The notes below the pieces were generated by a model. It did no database searches and was not told the origin of the DNA. It saw only the letters and a program-made list of their open reading frames with translations. 39,491 bases of DNA. Source: JBLNBN01 sp050260015 (GTDB lineage Bacteria; Bacteroidota; Ignavibacteria; Kapaibacteriales; UBA2268). The DNA is taken from positions 1 through 39,491 of the forward strand of contig JBLNBN010000067.1 of the NCBI GenBank assembly GCA_050260015.1, written 5' to 3'. Each line of letters begins with the position of its first letter. Within the stretch, counting starts at the first letter, position 1. Positions 16,083 through 24,550 of this stretch are shown here, piece by piece. Made by a program: the position numbers and the translations under genes.

Positions 16083-18281
16083 ATGGCAAAAAGAAAGACG
16101 AAGGCTGCTGAAATCAACGGCTCGACGTACGAAATGAAACCGGAAGGGGATTTTATTACTATCGCTATTGAACAATCGAAGAATCCAACGGGTTGCGTGC
16201 ATGGGCATGGTCCGAATTGCTCCCGGGAGTTCGTTGAAATCGAGGATAGCTCGCTCCCCGCGCACGAAACGTTAGGCCTCGCAAAAGAAGATTTAGTTTA
16301 TGCTCTGAAAAATATGATGAAAGCCAGGTATACTGACGAGAAGCATTTGATGTTAGTTAAGCAGGGGAAATCGTTTTTTCATATCGGCGGCAGCGGCCAC
16401 GAAGCGACGCAAACCGCCATCGCTATGAATTTAACCAGGAAAAAAGACTGGGGATGGACTTACTATCGCGATTTGGCGTTCGCTTACGGGATGGGATTTT
16501 CCCCGCGGGATTATTTCCTGCTGGCTTTCGGCAAGCCCGAGGACCCGGCGACTGGGGGCAAGCAAATGCCCGGTCACTACGGCCATCCTGAGTGGAACCT
16601 ACCGACTCAAAGCTCGCCAACCGGCACGCAATTCCTAAACGCGGTCGGCACGGCCTTAGCTTCCCGTAAAATGGGCCAGGACGAAATAACCTACGTCGCC
16701 AGCGGCGAAGGCACAACAAGCCAGGGCGAATTCTATGAAGCGGTGAATTGGGCGTCGCGGGAGAAGCTGCCGACTCTTTTCCACATCCAGGACAACGGCT
16801 ACGCGATAAGCGTGCCGCGTTCGCACCAATCAATGGGCGACACTGTGGGGCACTCTTTCTGCTGCTATTCAAACCTTAAAATGATGACTTACGACGGCAC
16901 GGATTTCCTGGAAAGCTATAAAGCGGCTAAAGAGGCCGTCAAATACTTGCGCGCCGGGAAGGGACCCGCGCTGCTGCATGCCCTCGTTGAAAGACTATTA
17001 CCGCACTCCTCGAGCGACGACCAGAAGAAATACCGCTCGCCCGAGGAATTGGAAAAAGCAAAGCTTGAAAAAGACTCTATCGCAAAGCTTTCCTCTTACT
17101 TAATAGAGGTCGGGTTAGCGACTTTTGAAGAGATACAGCAAATCCAGGGCGAGTGCAAGAAAGAAATCGACGACGCAGTGGAATGGGCTATTGTTAAGCC
17201 CGACGCAAAAGCGGAGGATTCGCTCACAAATCTCTACGCGCCCGCCGAAACCAGAAAATTGGACTACGCGCTGTCGGAACCGACCGAGGGCCCAAAAGTA
17301 GTATTAGTCGACGCGGTTAATCATGCGCTGTCCGAAGAAATGGCGCGGAACGAAAAGATAGTTATTTTCGGCGAGGACGTCGCGGACCCTAAGGGCGGGG
17401 TATTTACGGCTACGAGGGGTTTAACGTATAAATACGGCCCGAACAGGGTATTTAATTCTCCATTGGCGGAGGCCTCTATCGTGGGCGTCGCCATAGGTCT
17501 CGCGGTGCGGGGGTATAAACCCGTCGTTGAGATTCAGTTTGGCGATTACATTTGGCCTGCCTTTATGCAGCTTAGAAACGAACTTGCTACTATGAGATAT
17601 CGGTCTAACGGCGGATTTTCAGCGCCCGTAGTCGTTCGCGTAGCCGTCGGCGGGTATATTCATGGCGGGCTGTGCCATTCGCAGAATATTGAGGCTTTCT
17701 TCGCGCATATACCCGGCTTACTGATAGCCTATCCTTCGACCGCCGCGGACGCTAAAGGCCTATTAAAGACGGCTTGCAGGCTACAGGACCCTGTAATATT
17801 CCTTGAGCATAAGGGTATGTACCGCCTGCCATTTTCGACCTCCCCGGAACCGACGGAAGATTATCTATTGCCGTTCGGCAAGGGAAAAATAGTCAAGGAA
17901 GGGAAGTCGATGACCATAATTACTTGGGGCATGGGCGTTAGGGATTCCGTTAACGCAGCGAAGAGATTTGAAAAAGAGAACGACGCTACCATTGAGATAA
18001 TCGATCTTCGAACGATCTCCCCTTGGGACAAGGAACTTGTTATGGAATCGATCCGTAAAACGGGAAGAGCGTTAGTAGTGCACGAAGATACTCTTACCGG
18101 CGGATTTGGAGCCGAAATTGCCGCTAACATTGCGCAGGACGCCTTCAATTGGTTAGACGCTCCCGTTCGCAGGCTCGCCGCGAAGGATAGCCACATACCC
18201 TATGCCCCCGCATACGAGAACGACGTGTTGCCAAGCGAAGCTAAAGTGTTTAATGAAATAATTAATTTGGTGAAATACTAA
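16083..18281 (+). CDS. 2-oxoacid dehydrogenase E1, alpha and beta subunits fused
   Basis: This thiamine-diphosphate enzyme decarboxylates a 2-oxoacid (pyruvate or a branched-chain oxoacid) and passes the acyl group to the E2 lipoyl arm. Residues about 60-390 are the alpha part, with the ThDP/Mg motif beginning GEGTTSQGEFYEA and ending QDNGYAIS. Residues about 405-732 are the beta part (VIFGEDVADPKGG, FNSPLAEASIVGVAIG, EIQFGDYIWPAFMQL). The 732-residue fusion is known in Bacteroidota and Chlorobiota. Most fused forms resemble branched-chain or pyruvate E1, but the substrate is not resolvable here. E2 and E3 genes are not in the window. The N-terminal extension has an unusual C-x-H-x-H-x3-C cluster (Cys38, His40, His42, Cys46). 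Confidence 0.93.
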   Translation: MAKRKTKAAEINGSTYEMKPEGDFITIAIEQSKNPTGCVHGHGPNCSREFVEIEDSSLPAHETLGLAKEDLVYALKNMMKARYTDEKHLMLVKQGKSFFHIGGSGHEATQTAIAMNLTRKKDWGWTYYRDLAFAYGMGFSPRDYFLLAFGKPEDPATGGKQMPGHYGHPEWNLPTQSSPTGTQFLNAVGTALASRKMGQDEITYVASGEGTTSQGEFYEAVNWASREKLPTLFHIQDNGYAISVPRSHQSMGDTVGHSFCCYSNLKMMTYDGTDFLESYKAAKEAVKYLRAGKGPALLHALVERLLPHSSSDDQKKYRSPEELEKAKLEKDSIAKLSSYLIEVGLATFEEIQQIQGECKKEIDDAVEWAIVKPDAKAEDSLTNLYAPAETRKLDYALSEPTEGPKVVLVDAVNHALSEEMARNEKIVIFGEDVADPKGGVFTATRGLTYKYGPNRVFNSPLAEASIVGVAIGLAVRGYKPVVEIQFGDYIWPAFMQLRNELATMRYRSNGGFSAPVVVRVAVGGYIHGGLCHSQNIEAFFAHIPGLLIAYPSTAADAKGLLKTACRLQDPVIFLEHKGMYRLPFSTSPEPTEDYLLPFGKGKIVKEGKSMTIITWGMGVRDSVNAAKRFEKENDATIEIIDLRTISPWDKELVMESIRKTGRALVVHEDTLTGGFGAEIAANIAQDAFNWLDAPVRRLAAKDSHIPYAPAYENDVLPSEAKVFNEIINLVKY

Positions 18282-18297
18282 GATTTTTGTTATTTTG
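18266..18297 (+). promoter_or_regulatory. Weak candidate promoter for the GH29 gene
   Basis: TTTG at 18266-18269 (inside the end of the E1 gene) and TATTTTG at 18291-18297 are 21 bp apart. The -7 element is one T short of TAnnTTTG. It sits about 30 bp before the TTG start. Read-through from the E1 gene is equally possible. Confidence 0.3.
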
Positions 18298-18327
18298 CGC
18301 TTCTATTTACAATAGGGGCAATTTACC

Positions 18328-19641
18328 TTGAAGCTTCGTTATTTATTATTCTTATTTGCTATCCTCGGGCTTGCCGTCTCCTGCCAGGACGATACTGGCA
18401 AGCCGGAGGATAGCGATTTTTTAAAAGAAAGCCGGAGCGATTTCCTAAAAAGAACCGATTGGTTTCGCAAAGATAAAATCGGCGTTATCATACACTGGGG
18501 CCCGGCAAGCTTAACCGGGAAGGAAATGAGCTGGTGCCGAAAAGGCCCGCGTCCCGGTTATCCGCCGCCTGATCCGGACGGAATTGCCGCGGAGGGCGAC
18601 GTTCCTGTAGAGATTTACGATAATCTGTATAAAGAATTCAATCCAACCGCTTATAATCCGGACGAATGGATCAAAGTATTCAAGCATGCGGGCATAAAGT
18701 TCTGCATTTTCGTCACCAAGCATACGGACGGCTTTTGTAATTTCGATACTAAGTATACTGATTACAAAATCACCAGTAATCTTTCTCCATACCGCAAGGA
18801 CGTTACAAAGCTTTTCGCCGACGCCGCGCGCAAAGCCAATATGAGGTTTGGACTATACTATTCAAATTCCGACTGGCATCATCCCAATTTCTTAAATAAT
18901 CATTACGAATACATTAAGTATTTCCAAAATCAGGTTGACGAGCTCATCAGCAATTATGGTAAGCTCGACTTACTTTCATTTGATTCAAGCTTCGACCCTG
19001 AATATTTCAACATTTATGGAATTATTCAAAACATTAAAACGAAGCAGCCCCAAGTAATTATAAACAACAGGCTGGGCGGACTTGCGGCTGATTATTATAC
19101 CCCGGAAGGCAATTTTCCTGAATTTGATAATTACCGTTTATGGTTTGGGGGATTTGGCTATGGAACGATCTGGTCGTGGAAACCGAACGACAGGATCAAA
19201 TCGCTCGACGAAACCGTAAGCTTCATTGTAAGATGCGCAGGACTTGGCGGAGGCTGCATTCTTGGACTTGGCCCTATGCCCAACGGGGAAATAGAGCCGC
19301 GCCAAATCGACTCTTTGAAAAGGTTGGGCAACTGGCTCAATAAATATGGCGCAAGCATATATTCCACTAACGGCGGTCCCTACAAACCCAAGGACGGCGT
19401 ATATTGTACTTATAACGGCAGCAAGATTTATCTTCATTTCCTTGAATGGCATAAAACGCATTCCGTTATAGCGCTAAAAAAGAAAATTCTTTCCGTGAAA
19501 ATGTTAACTCCGGGCTCAGTGACTTGGTCCGTTCAAAATGGGAAATGGAATTTTCAACTGAGCGACGATTCATATACTACTAATGACGCGATTGTAGAAA
19601 TTACTATCGAAGGAAACGCCGATGACGTTCTCCCATATTAG
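18328..19641 (+). CDS. GH29 alpha-L-fucosidase-like lipoprotein
   Basis: The 437-residue protein begins with a lipoprotein signal (hydrophobic segment and lipobox LAVSC, Cys19), so it is probably anchored in the envelope. The catalytic barrel follows the GH29 pattern: GVIIHWGPAS, FVTKHTDGFCNFDTKYTDY, FGLYYSNSDWHHPNF and YGKLDLLSFDS. Asp219 aligns with the GH29 nucleophile, although the usual WFDG is FDSS here. The acid/base residue is variable in the family and I cannot assign it. The start is TTG with GGGG 9 nt upstream. Its last 20 nt overlap the LRR lipoprotein gene, suggesting translational coupling. Likely role: removing fucose from glycans outside the cell; exact specificity unknown. 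Confidence 0.87.
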   Translation: MKLRYLLFLFAILGLAVSCQDDTGKPEDSDFLKESRSDFLKRTDWFRKDKIGVIIHWGPASLTGKEMSWCRKGPRPGYPPPDPDGIAAEGDVPVEIYDNLYKEFNPTAYNPDEWIKVFKHAGIKFCIFVTKHTDGFCNFDTKYTDYKITSNLSPYRKDVTKLFADAARKANMRFGLYYSNSDWHHPNFLNNHYEYIKYFQNQVDELISNYGKLDLLSFDSSFDPEYFNIYGIIQNIKTKQPQVIINNRLGGLAADYYTPEGNFPEFDNYRLWFGGFGYGTIWSWKPNDRIKSLDETVSFIVRCAGLGGGCILGLGPMPNGEIEPRQIDSLKRLGNWLNKYGASIYSTNGGPYKPKDGVYCTYNGSKIYLHFLEWHKTHSVIALKKKILSVKMLTPGSVTWSVQNGKWNFQLSDDSYTTNDAIVEITIEGNADDVLPY

Positions 19642-20494
19642 AATCTTATGGCCGGCTATTATCACAGCGTTATTGCTGATTTCCTGCGACAAGGATTCGG
19701 ACCACCCGTTAATAATTAACGAGGTAAGCAAATCCGACTGCGAATACGTAGCGGACTCCCTACTGCATCCGGAGAGCGTTACCGACATAAGGCACTATGG
19801 ATTAGGCCTGACGGAAGTTTGCCCGGACGTCGAGGGATTAAATAACTTGGCAGTTATGCTTTATCAGCATAATAACTTTAAAGAGTTTCCAAGGCCAATA
19901 CTCGGCTGCGAAACTATATGCATGCTAAATTTATCGCACAATCAATTAAATTCGCTGCCTGATGATTTTTGCAGGCTGAAGAATATGGGCTGGTTGTTCC
20001 TTTCTTTTAATAATATTCAACGATTGCCGGATAGCCTGCATCAATTAAAAGGATTAGAGCAGTTAATAATAAGCGATAATAAACTGAAAGCTCTTCCCGG
20101 TACTTTCACGGAATTAATTCATCTTTCATGGTTAGACCTATCGAATAACTATATTGCGTCGCTGCCAAATGATTTTGGGAAGTTAAGCAACATAAGGATA
20201 TTATACCTGCAGAATAATAAAATCAAATCTATACCGGAAAGTTTTGGAAATTTAACTAAGCTGAAGATTCTAAAACTTTATAGGAACGAACTGACGGAAT
20301 TGCCCGAAAGTTTTTCTAAACTGGCTGAATTGGAGGAATTATATATTTACCAGAACAAGCTGAAGAAAATGCCGTCCGATCTTTCAAATTTAAAGAACAT
20401 CAAAAAAATATCCTTCTGGGAGAATCAATTTGACCAGGCTGAGATTGAAAGAATTAAGAATGCTTGCCCAAATGCCGAAGTAATTGTTTGGTAA
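19622..20494 (+). CDS. Leucine-rich-repeat lipoprotein
   Basis: A signal segment with lipobox LLISC (Cys22) is followed by about 50 unassigned residues. Then come nine LRR units of exactly 23 residues (about 73-279) of the form L-x2-L-x2-L-x-L-x2-N-x-L-x2-LP-x2-F. The regular length and the LP-x2-F end resemble the plant/bacterial type of LRR, which forms a binding solenoid. There is no enzymatic domain. It overlaps the GH29 gene by 20 nt and both are predicted lipoproteins, so I infer a surface binding partner or glycan/protein receptor. This is inference from context only. A strong inverted repeat follows 52 bp after the stop. Confidence 0.88.
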   Translation: MTFSHIRILWPAIITALLLISCDKDSDHPLIINEVSKSDCEYVADSLLHPESVTDIRHYGLGLTEVCPDVEGLNNLAVMLYQHNNFKEFPRPILGCETICMLNLSHNQLNSLPDDFCRLKNMGWLFLSFNNIQRLPDSLHQLKGLEQLIISDNKLKALPGTFTELIHLSWLDLSNNYIASLPNDFGKLSNIRILYLQNNKIKSIPESFGNLTKLKILKLYRNELTELPESFSKLAELEELYIYQNKLKKMPSDLSNLKNIKKISFWENQFDQAEIERIKNACPNAEVIVW

Positions 20495-20535
20495 TGACCT
20501 GGGGCGCTTATTATTACTTTTACCGTTCCTGAAAT

Positions 20536-20566
20536 TTTAACGAACTACAAACGTTACGTAAATTTG
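20536..20566 (+). promoter_or_regulatory. Promoter of the VWA gene
   Basis: TTTA at 20536-20539 and TAAATTTG at 20559-20566 are 19 bp apart, the same geometry as the rpmB and nusA promoters, with one mismatch in the -33 element. The start would be near 20572, about 40 bp before the VWA ATG. The -7 box lies between the arms of an inverted repeat. Confidence 0.55.
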
Positions 20567-20588
20567 CACAATCTAACGTAACGTTTGT
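20547..20588. repeat. 13-bp perfect inverted repeat, terminator or operator
   Basis: ACAAACGTTACGT (20547-20559) and its exact reverse complement ACGTAACGTTTGT (20576-20588) are separated by 16 bp. A T-rich run follows (TTTTATTTTATT), so it could be the intrinsic terminator of the GH29-LRR pair. The left arm also fills the spacer of the VWA promoter and the right arm lies just past its start point, as expected for an operator. The sequence fits both readings. Confidence 0.8.
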
Positions 20589-20610
20589 TTTTATTTTATT
20601 CCGAAAACGC

Positions 20611-22788
20611 ATGAATTCCTATTCGTTTTTAATAAACTCTCCGATCTGGCTTGCCGTATTGGTAATAGTTGCTGGCTTCGGACTTTCTTTCTGGACTTAT
20701 AAAAGGACCGTACCTCCGATCTCGTCTAACAAGCGAATTTCCTTAATGTTACTTCGTGGCATTGGTCTTTCATTATTGCTATTTGCCATATTTGAACCTG
20801 TTTTATCTATTATCGGGGGAACAAAGGCGCAACCCAAGCTGGTCGTTTTGCTCGACAATTCGCAATCGGCTTCGGCTAAGGATTCTAAAACAGATAGATT
20901 TCAACAGTATAAAAGGGCGCTCGAGCAATTGGCCCTGACGCAGCTCGGAGATGAAGCCCTGATAACATGGCGATTCGATGAAAACCTGCGCCGATACTCA
21001 AAGCCGGCGTTAGATTCCCTTAACTTCAAAGGCGCGCTAACGGATATTGCGAAGGCAATACGCCAGGCCTCGTACGAACCCGAATCGGAGAACGTCCAAG
21101 CCGCGATTATCCTAACAGACGGCGCATTTAACGCTGGAAATAACCCGCTTTACGACGCTGAAACATTCGCGAAGCCTATCTTTACTATCGGCATAGGCGA
21201 TTCCTCCGCTCAAAGAGACATTTCAATAACATCCGTCGTAACGAACGAAATCTCCTATGTCGGCTCCAACGTGCCAGTGAACGTTAACCTATCTACCGGA
21301 GGCTATTCTTCCGGCTCTTTGCGTGTGACTTTATCCGATAACGGGAATAAGATAGCGGAGCAATCGATTGCAATTTCTCCCGATAAAGATTCCTATTCCG
21401 TTAATTTTACGTATAGTCCAAAGCAGGAAGGCATTAGAAAACTCACAGCCTCCGTCGGCGCTTTTCCCGACGAGCTGACGACTCTGAACAACCATGCTTC
21501 GGAATTTATTAAAGTACTAAAAAACAAGCGCAGGATAGTAATTTTCGCAGGCGCGCCGAGTTCCGATCTTTCGTTTATAAGACAAAATTTAAGCAAAGAA
21601 AAGGAACTTGAAACTAAAGCCTATATTCAAAAGAGCAAGGCGGAGTTTTACGAAAATCCCTCGCAAGCTGCCGTTAACGAGAGCGAGGCTATAATTCTAA
21701 TCGGGTTCCCTAACGCGTATACGCCCGCTTCTGCAATAGATATGATCGCCCAGGCGGCGGAACGCGGCAAATCGATCCTATTTATCGCATCGAAGGACCT
21801 TGATTACAATAAGCTGAAGAAATTAGAACCATATTTGCCATTTACCGTAACGTCCACAAAGCCGCAGGAATTTCTTGCAGCGCCCGACGTCAGGGATGAA
21901 GCCGCAGTAAACCAGATATTAAGGGTTAAGGGCAACGAAGGCGACGCGGCCCTCTGGAACGCTCTCCCTCCAATATTCCGCACGGAGACGTTCGTAAAGG
22001 CAAAGCCTGAGAGCGAGGTATTGGCCACGTTTAAGGTAAACAACGTTGCCCTAAAAGAGCCGTTATTAATAACCCGCGACTTCCAGGGAAAAAAATCTTT
22101 AGCAGTTATTGGATACGGGATTTACAGGTGGAAACTTTTGGGTTATGGAGCCGAGCAAGCGAAAGGCGATGACAACGCAGTCGATTTGTTCGATCAATTT
22201 ATTACGAATTCAGTAAAATGGCTCGCTGTAACCGACCAAAATAAGACAGTTTCCATACGCACTACCAAGAAATTCTATTCAGTCGGCGAAAGGGTAGAGT
22301 TCATTGGCCAAGTGTACGACCAGGCATACGCTCCTCTTGACAATGCGAACGTAAACGTCAAAATATCCGGATCGCAGGAAAGGTCAATTATTCTTGCTTC
22401 GCTTGGCAACGGCCGCTATGCGGGCTCCGTCCAAGGACTGCCGAAAGGCGACTATTACTTTACGGGTACGGCAAATTATGGCGGTAAGAATCTTGGTAGC
22501 GAATCAGGAAGATTTGCTATAGGCGAGCAGTCCCCGGAATTCCAAAATTTGCAAATGAACGCCAAGCTTCTTCGGGATTTGTCCTCGCAATCGGGCGGTA
22601 AGTTCCATGCAGCATCATCAGACCTCTCGAGAGTCGTCGACGAGATAAAGAACCTACCGAACTTCAAGGCAAAGGGCGTAACGCTGAGAAGGGAAATCGC
22701 GCTGTGGAATTTCCCCTGGTTGCTCGGCGCGGCAATATTGTTATTCTCAATAGAATGGTTTATCAGGAAAAGAAGCGGATTAATTTAG
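20611..22788 (+). CDS. Membrane-anchored von Willebrand factor A domain protein
   Basis: The 725-residue protein has two N-terminal membrane helices (about 11-30 and 45-68). A VWA domain follows, starting LVVLLDNSQS with the MIDAS Asp82-x-Ser-x-Ser pattern and the later LTDGAFNAGN. Then there is a long periplasmic-type part including a segment resembling the glutamine-amidotransferase fold (IVIFAGAPSSDLSFIRQNL, ILIGFPNA), and a C-terminal helix (about 698-718). This layout is common in Bacteroidota membrane proteins related to the Bat/MoxR-associated VWA group. The specific job is unknown, and no MoxR ATPase is nearby. The next gene starts 2 bp after its stop. Confidence 0.85.
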   Translation: MNSYSFLINSPIWLAVLVIVAGFGLSFWTYKRTVPPISSNKRISLMLLRGIGLSLLLFAIFEPVLSIIGGTKAQPKLVVLLDNSQSASAKDSKTDRFQQYKRALEQLALTQLGDEALITWRFDENLRRYSKPALDSLNFKGALTDIAKAIRQASYEPESENVQAAIILTDGAFNAGNNPLYDAETFAKPIFTIGIGDSSAQRDISITSVVTNEISYVGSNVPVNVNLSTGGYSSGSLRVTLSDNGNKIAEQSIAISPDKDSYSVNFTYSPKQEGIRKLTASVGAFPDELTTLNNHASEFIKVLKNKRRIVIFAGAPSSDLSFIRQNLSKEKELETKAYIQKSKAEFYENPSQAAVNESEAIILIGFPNAYTPASAIDMIAQAAERGKSILFIASKDLDYNKLKKLEPYLPFTVTSTKPQEFLAAPDVRDEAAVNQILRVKGNEGDAALWNALPPIFRTETFVKAKPESEVLATFKVNNVALKEPLLITRDFQGKKSLAVIGYGIYRWKLLGYGAEQAKGDDNAVDLFDQFITNSVKWLAVTDQNKTVSIRTTKKFYSVGERVEFIGQVYDQAYAPLDNANVNVKISGSQERSIILASLGNGRYAGSVQGLPKGDYYFTGTANYGGKNLGSESGRFAIGEQSPEFQNLQMNAKLLRDLSSQSGGKFHAASSDLSRVVDEIKNLPNFKAKGVTLRREIALWNFPWLLGAAILLFSIEWFIRKRSGLI

Positions 22789-22790
22789 AA

Positions 22791-24044
22791 ATGTCGAAAA
22801 TGATTATTGATAAAGCGGAGCTGCTGTCCCCGGCGGGCTCGTGGGAGTCTTTGCGCGCGGCAATAGACGCGGGATGCGACGCCGTTTACTTTGGAGCGGG
22901 AGAGCTGAATATGCGCTCGAAGTCCTCATTTAATTTCACCGAAGCGGATTTGCCGGAAATAGTTAGGATAGCCAAAGAAAGCGGCGTTAAAACATACTTA
23001 ACCGTAAATTCCGTAGTTTACGACGAGGACGAGCCGAAAGTTCGAACTATAGTAGCGGGCGCGGCGGAAAGCGGCGTCGACGCTATAATCGCTTCGGATA
23101 TTTCCGCGATCAATATCGCCCGCGAAGCGGGTATGCGAGTTCACGCGTCTACCCAACTCAACATTGCTAATACGGCCGCGGTTAAGTTCTTCGCGCAGTT
23201 CTGCGACGTGTTGGTCCTTGCGCGGGAATTGAAGTTAGACCAGGTAGCGGCAATATGCCAAGCCATCGAGAAAGAACGGATCAAAGGCCCCTCCGGCGAA
23301 TTAGTGAAAATAGAGATATTCGCTCACGGAGCGCTCTGTATGGCTATATCGGGCAAATGCTATCTGAGTCTTCACGAGAAGGATCTCTCCGCCAACCGCG
23401 GAGAATGCGTGCAGATATGCCGTAGAAAATATATCGTAAAGGACAAGGAAACCGACCGCGAGCTTGAAATTGATAACGAATTCATTATGTCTCCGAAAGA
23501 TCTACGAACGATCGATTTCCTCGACAAGATACTTAACGCGGGCGTTTCCGTTTTGAAGATCGAAGGTAGAGGGCGCTCGCCGGAATACGTAAAAATCGTA
23601 ACGCGTTGCTATCGGGAAGCGGTAGAATCAATTAAGGACGGTACCTACGGCGACGAAAAGATACAAAAATGGATCGAGGATTTATCAAAAGTCTATAATC
23701 GCGGCTTCTGGGACGGATACTACCTCGGCAAGCGACTTGGCGAGTGGAGCGACCGGTACGGCTCGCATGGAACGAGGCAGAAGACCTACGTCGGGAAGGC
23801 AATTAACTATTATGCTAAGATTGGCGTCGCCGAATTTCTTGTCGAGAGCGGAGAAATCTCCACAAACGACGAGTACCTGATTATTGGCCGCACGACTGGC
23901 GTTCTTGAAGGAGTAGCCGGGGAAATCCGGGACGATAAAGGCCCGATTGAAACCGCCGTTAAAGGCATTGTAATATCTATCAAGGTCGATGAAGTGGTCC
24001 GCGAAGGCGACAGGCTGTATAAATACGTTAAAAGAGAACAATAA
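22791..24044 (+). CDS. trhP: U32 peptidase family protein, TrhP/YegQ-like
   Basis: The N-terminus AELLSPAGSWESLRAAIDAG and the pattern GADAVYFG-like (GCDAVYFGAGELNMR) mark family U32. The signature region FAHGALCMAISGKCYLS and GECVQICRRKY carries the conserved cysteines. Members related to YegQ/YrrO (TrhP) are needed for 5-hydroxylation of uridine 34 in some tRNAs, probably from prephenate. Others act on different substrates, so the exact assignment is moderate. The ATG at 22791 gives 417 residues and begins 2 bp after the VWA stop; the longer frame from 22704 overlaps the VWA gene and adds no family sequence. The C-terminus is the beta-barrel domain typical of this family. Confidence 0.85.
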   Translation: MSKMIIDKAELLSPAGSWESLRAAIDAGCDAVYFGAGELNMRSKSSFNFTEADLPEIVRIAKESGVKTYLTVNSVVYDEDEPKVRTIVAGAAESGVDAIIASDISAINIAREAGMRVHASTQLNIANTAAVKFFAQFCDVLVLARELKLDQVAAICQAIEKERIKGPSGELVKIEIFAHGALCMAISGKCYLSLHEKDLSANRGECVQICRRKYIVKDKETDRELEIDNEFIMSPKDLRTIDFLDKILNAGVSVLKIEGRGRSPEYVKIVTRCYREAVESIKDGTYGDEKIQKWIEDLSKVYNRGFWDGYYLGKRLGEWSDRYGSHGTRQKTYVGKAINYYAKIGVAEFLVESGEISTNDEYLIIGRTTGVLEGVAGEIRDDKGPIETAVKGIVISIKVDEVVREGDRLYKYVKREQ

Positions 24045-24063
24045 TGCGGCTGCGAGCTTAGCT

Positions 24064-24468
24064 CTATTCCTCATCGTCGAAAGTATTTTTCGGTTCCCAG
24101 CTCATACCCTCGCAGGGGACGTAGTCCTCGGATACATGCTCGTCGTAAATTCTGCAGAGCTTGGCCGTTTCCTCGAAGTGGCGGCAGGATCCGCAGAGAG
24201 TATTAACTTTAAACTCCTCGAGCGAAGCGTTATACTCTTTATATGCGCTGAAAGCAGGATATGCGATAAAAAACCAAACGGCGAACAGCATTATCCACCA
24301 GTGCGGCCTTAAATTTGGGAATAAATCTACGGCGGCTAACAAGAAAATAAACGTAATTGTAATGCGGACAAGCGTTCCCCAAAGTATGGAACCGGTTGTA
24401 TAAGTCGCAACGCCTTTTTCGTTGGACCTGCGGAAGTAGAATAAATCAACTAATTTCTCGAAAGTCAT
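24064..24468 (-). CDS. Small membrane protein with C-terminal four-Cys motif, unknown function
   Basis: With the ATG at 24468 this is 134 residues. A basic N-terminus is followed by two membrane helices (LWGTLVRITITFIFLLAAVDL and HWWIMLFAVWFFIAYPAF). A soluble tail then carries four cysteines spaced C-x2-C-x9-C-x13-C (LCGSCRHF, LCRIYDEH, VPCEGMSW). The tail looks like a small metal or Fe-S cluster site, resembling HIPIP-like or short zinc-ribbon tails, but I cannot name the family. An upstream ATG at 24519 would add 17 polar residues and leave only 31 bp to the divergent methyltransferase. It converges on the TrhP-like gene with a gap of 19 bp. Confidence 0.65.
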   Translation of the reverse strand: MTFEKLVDLFYFRRSNEKGVATYTTGSILWGTLVRITITFIFLLAAVDLFPNLRPHWWIMLFAVWFFIAYPAFSAYKEYNASLEEFKVNTLCGSCRHFEETAKLCRIYDEHVSEDYVPCEGMSWEPKNTFDDEE

Positions 24469-24550
24469 ATTCTCAAGCCGATTAAAATATGTATTCGGTT
24501 TATTACGTACATAATACAATCAAAGTGCAAAATACAAAAATTATTAAATT

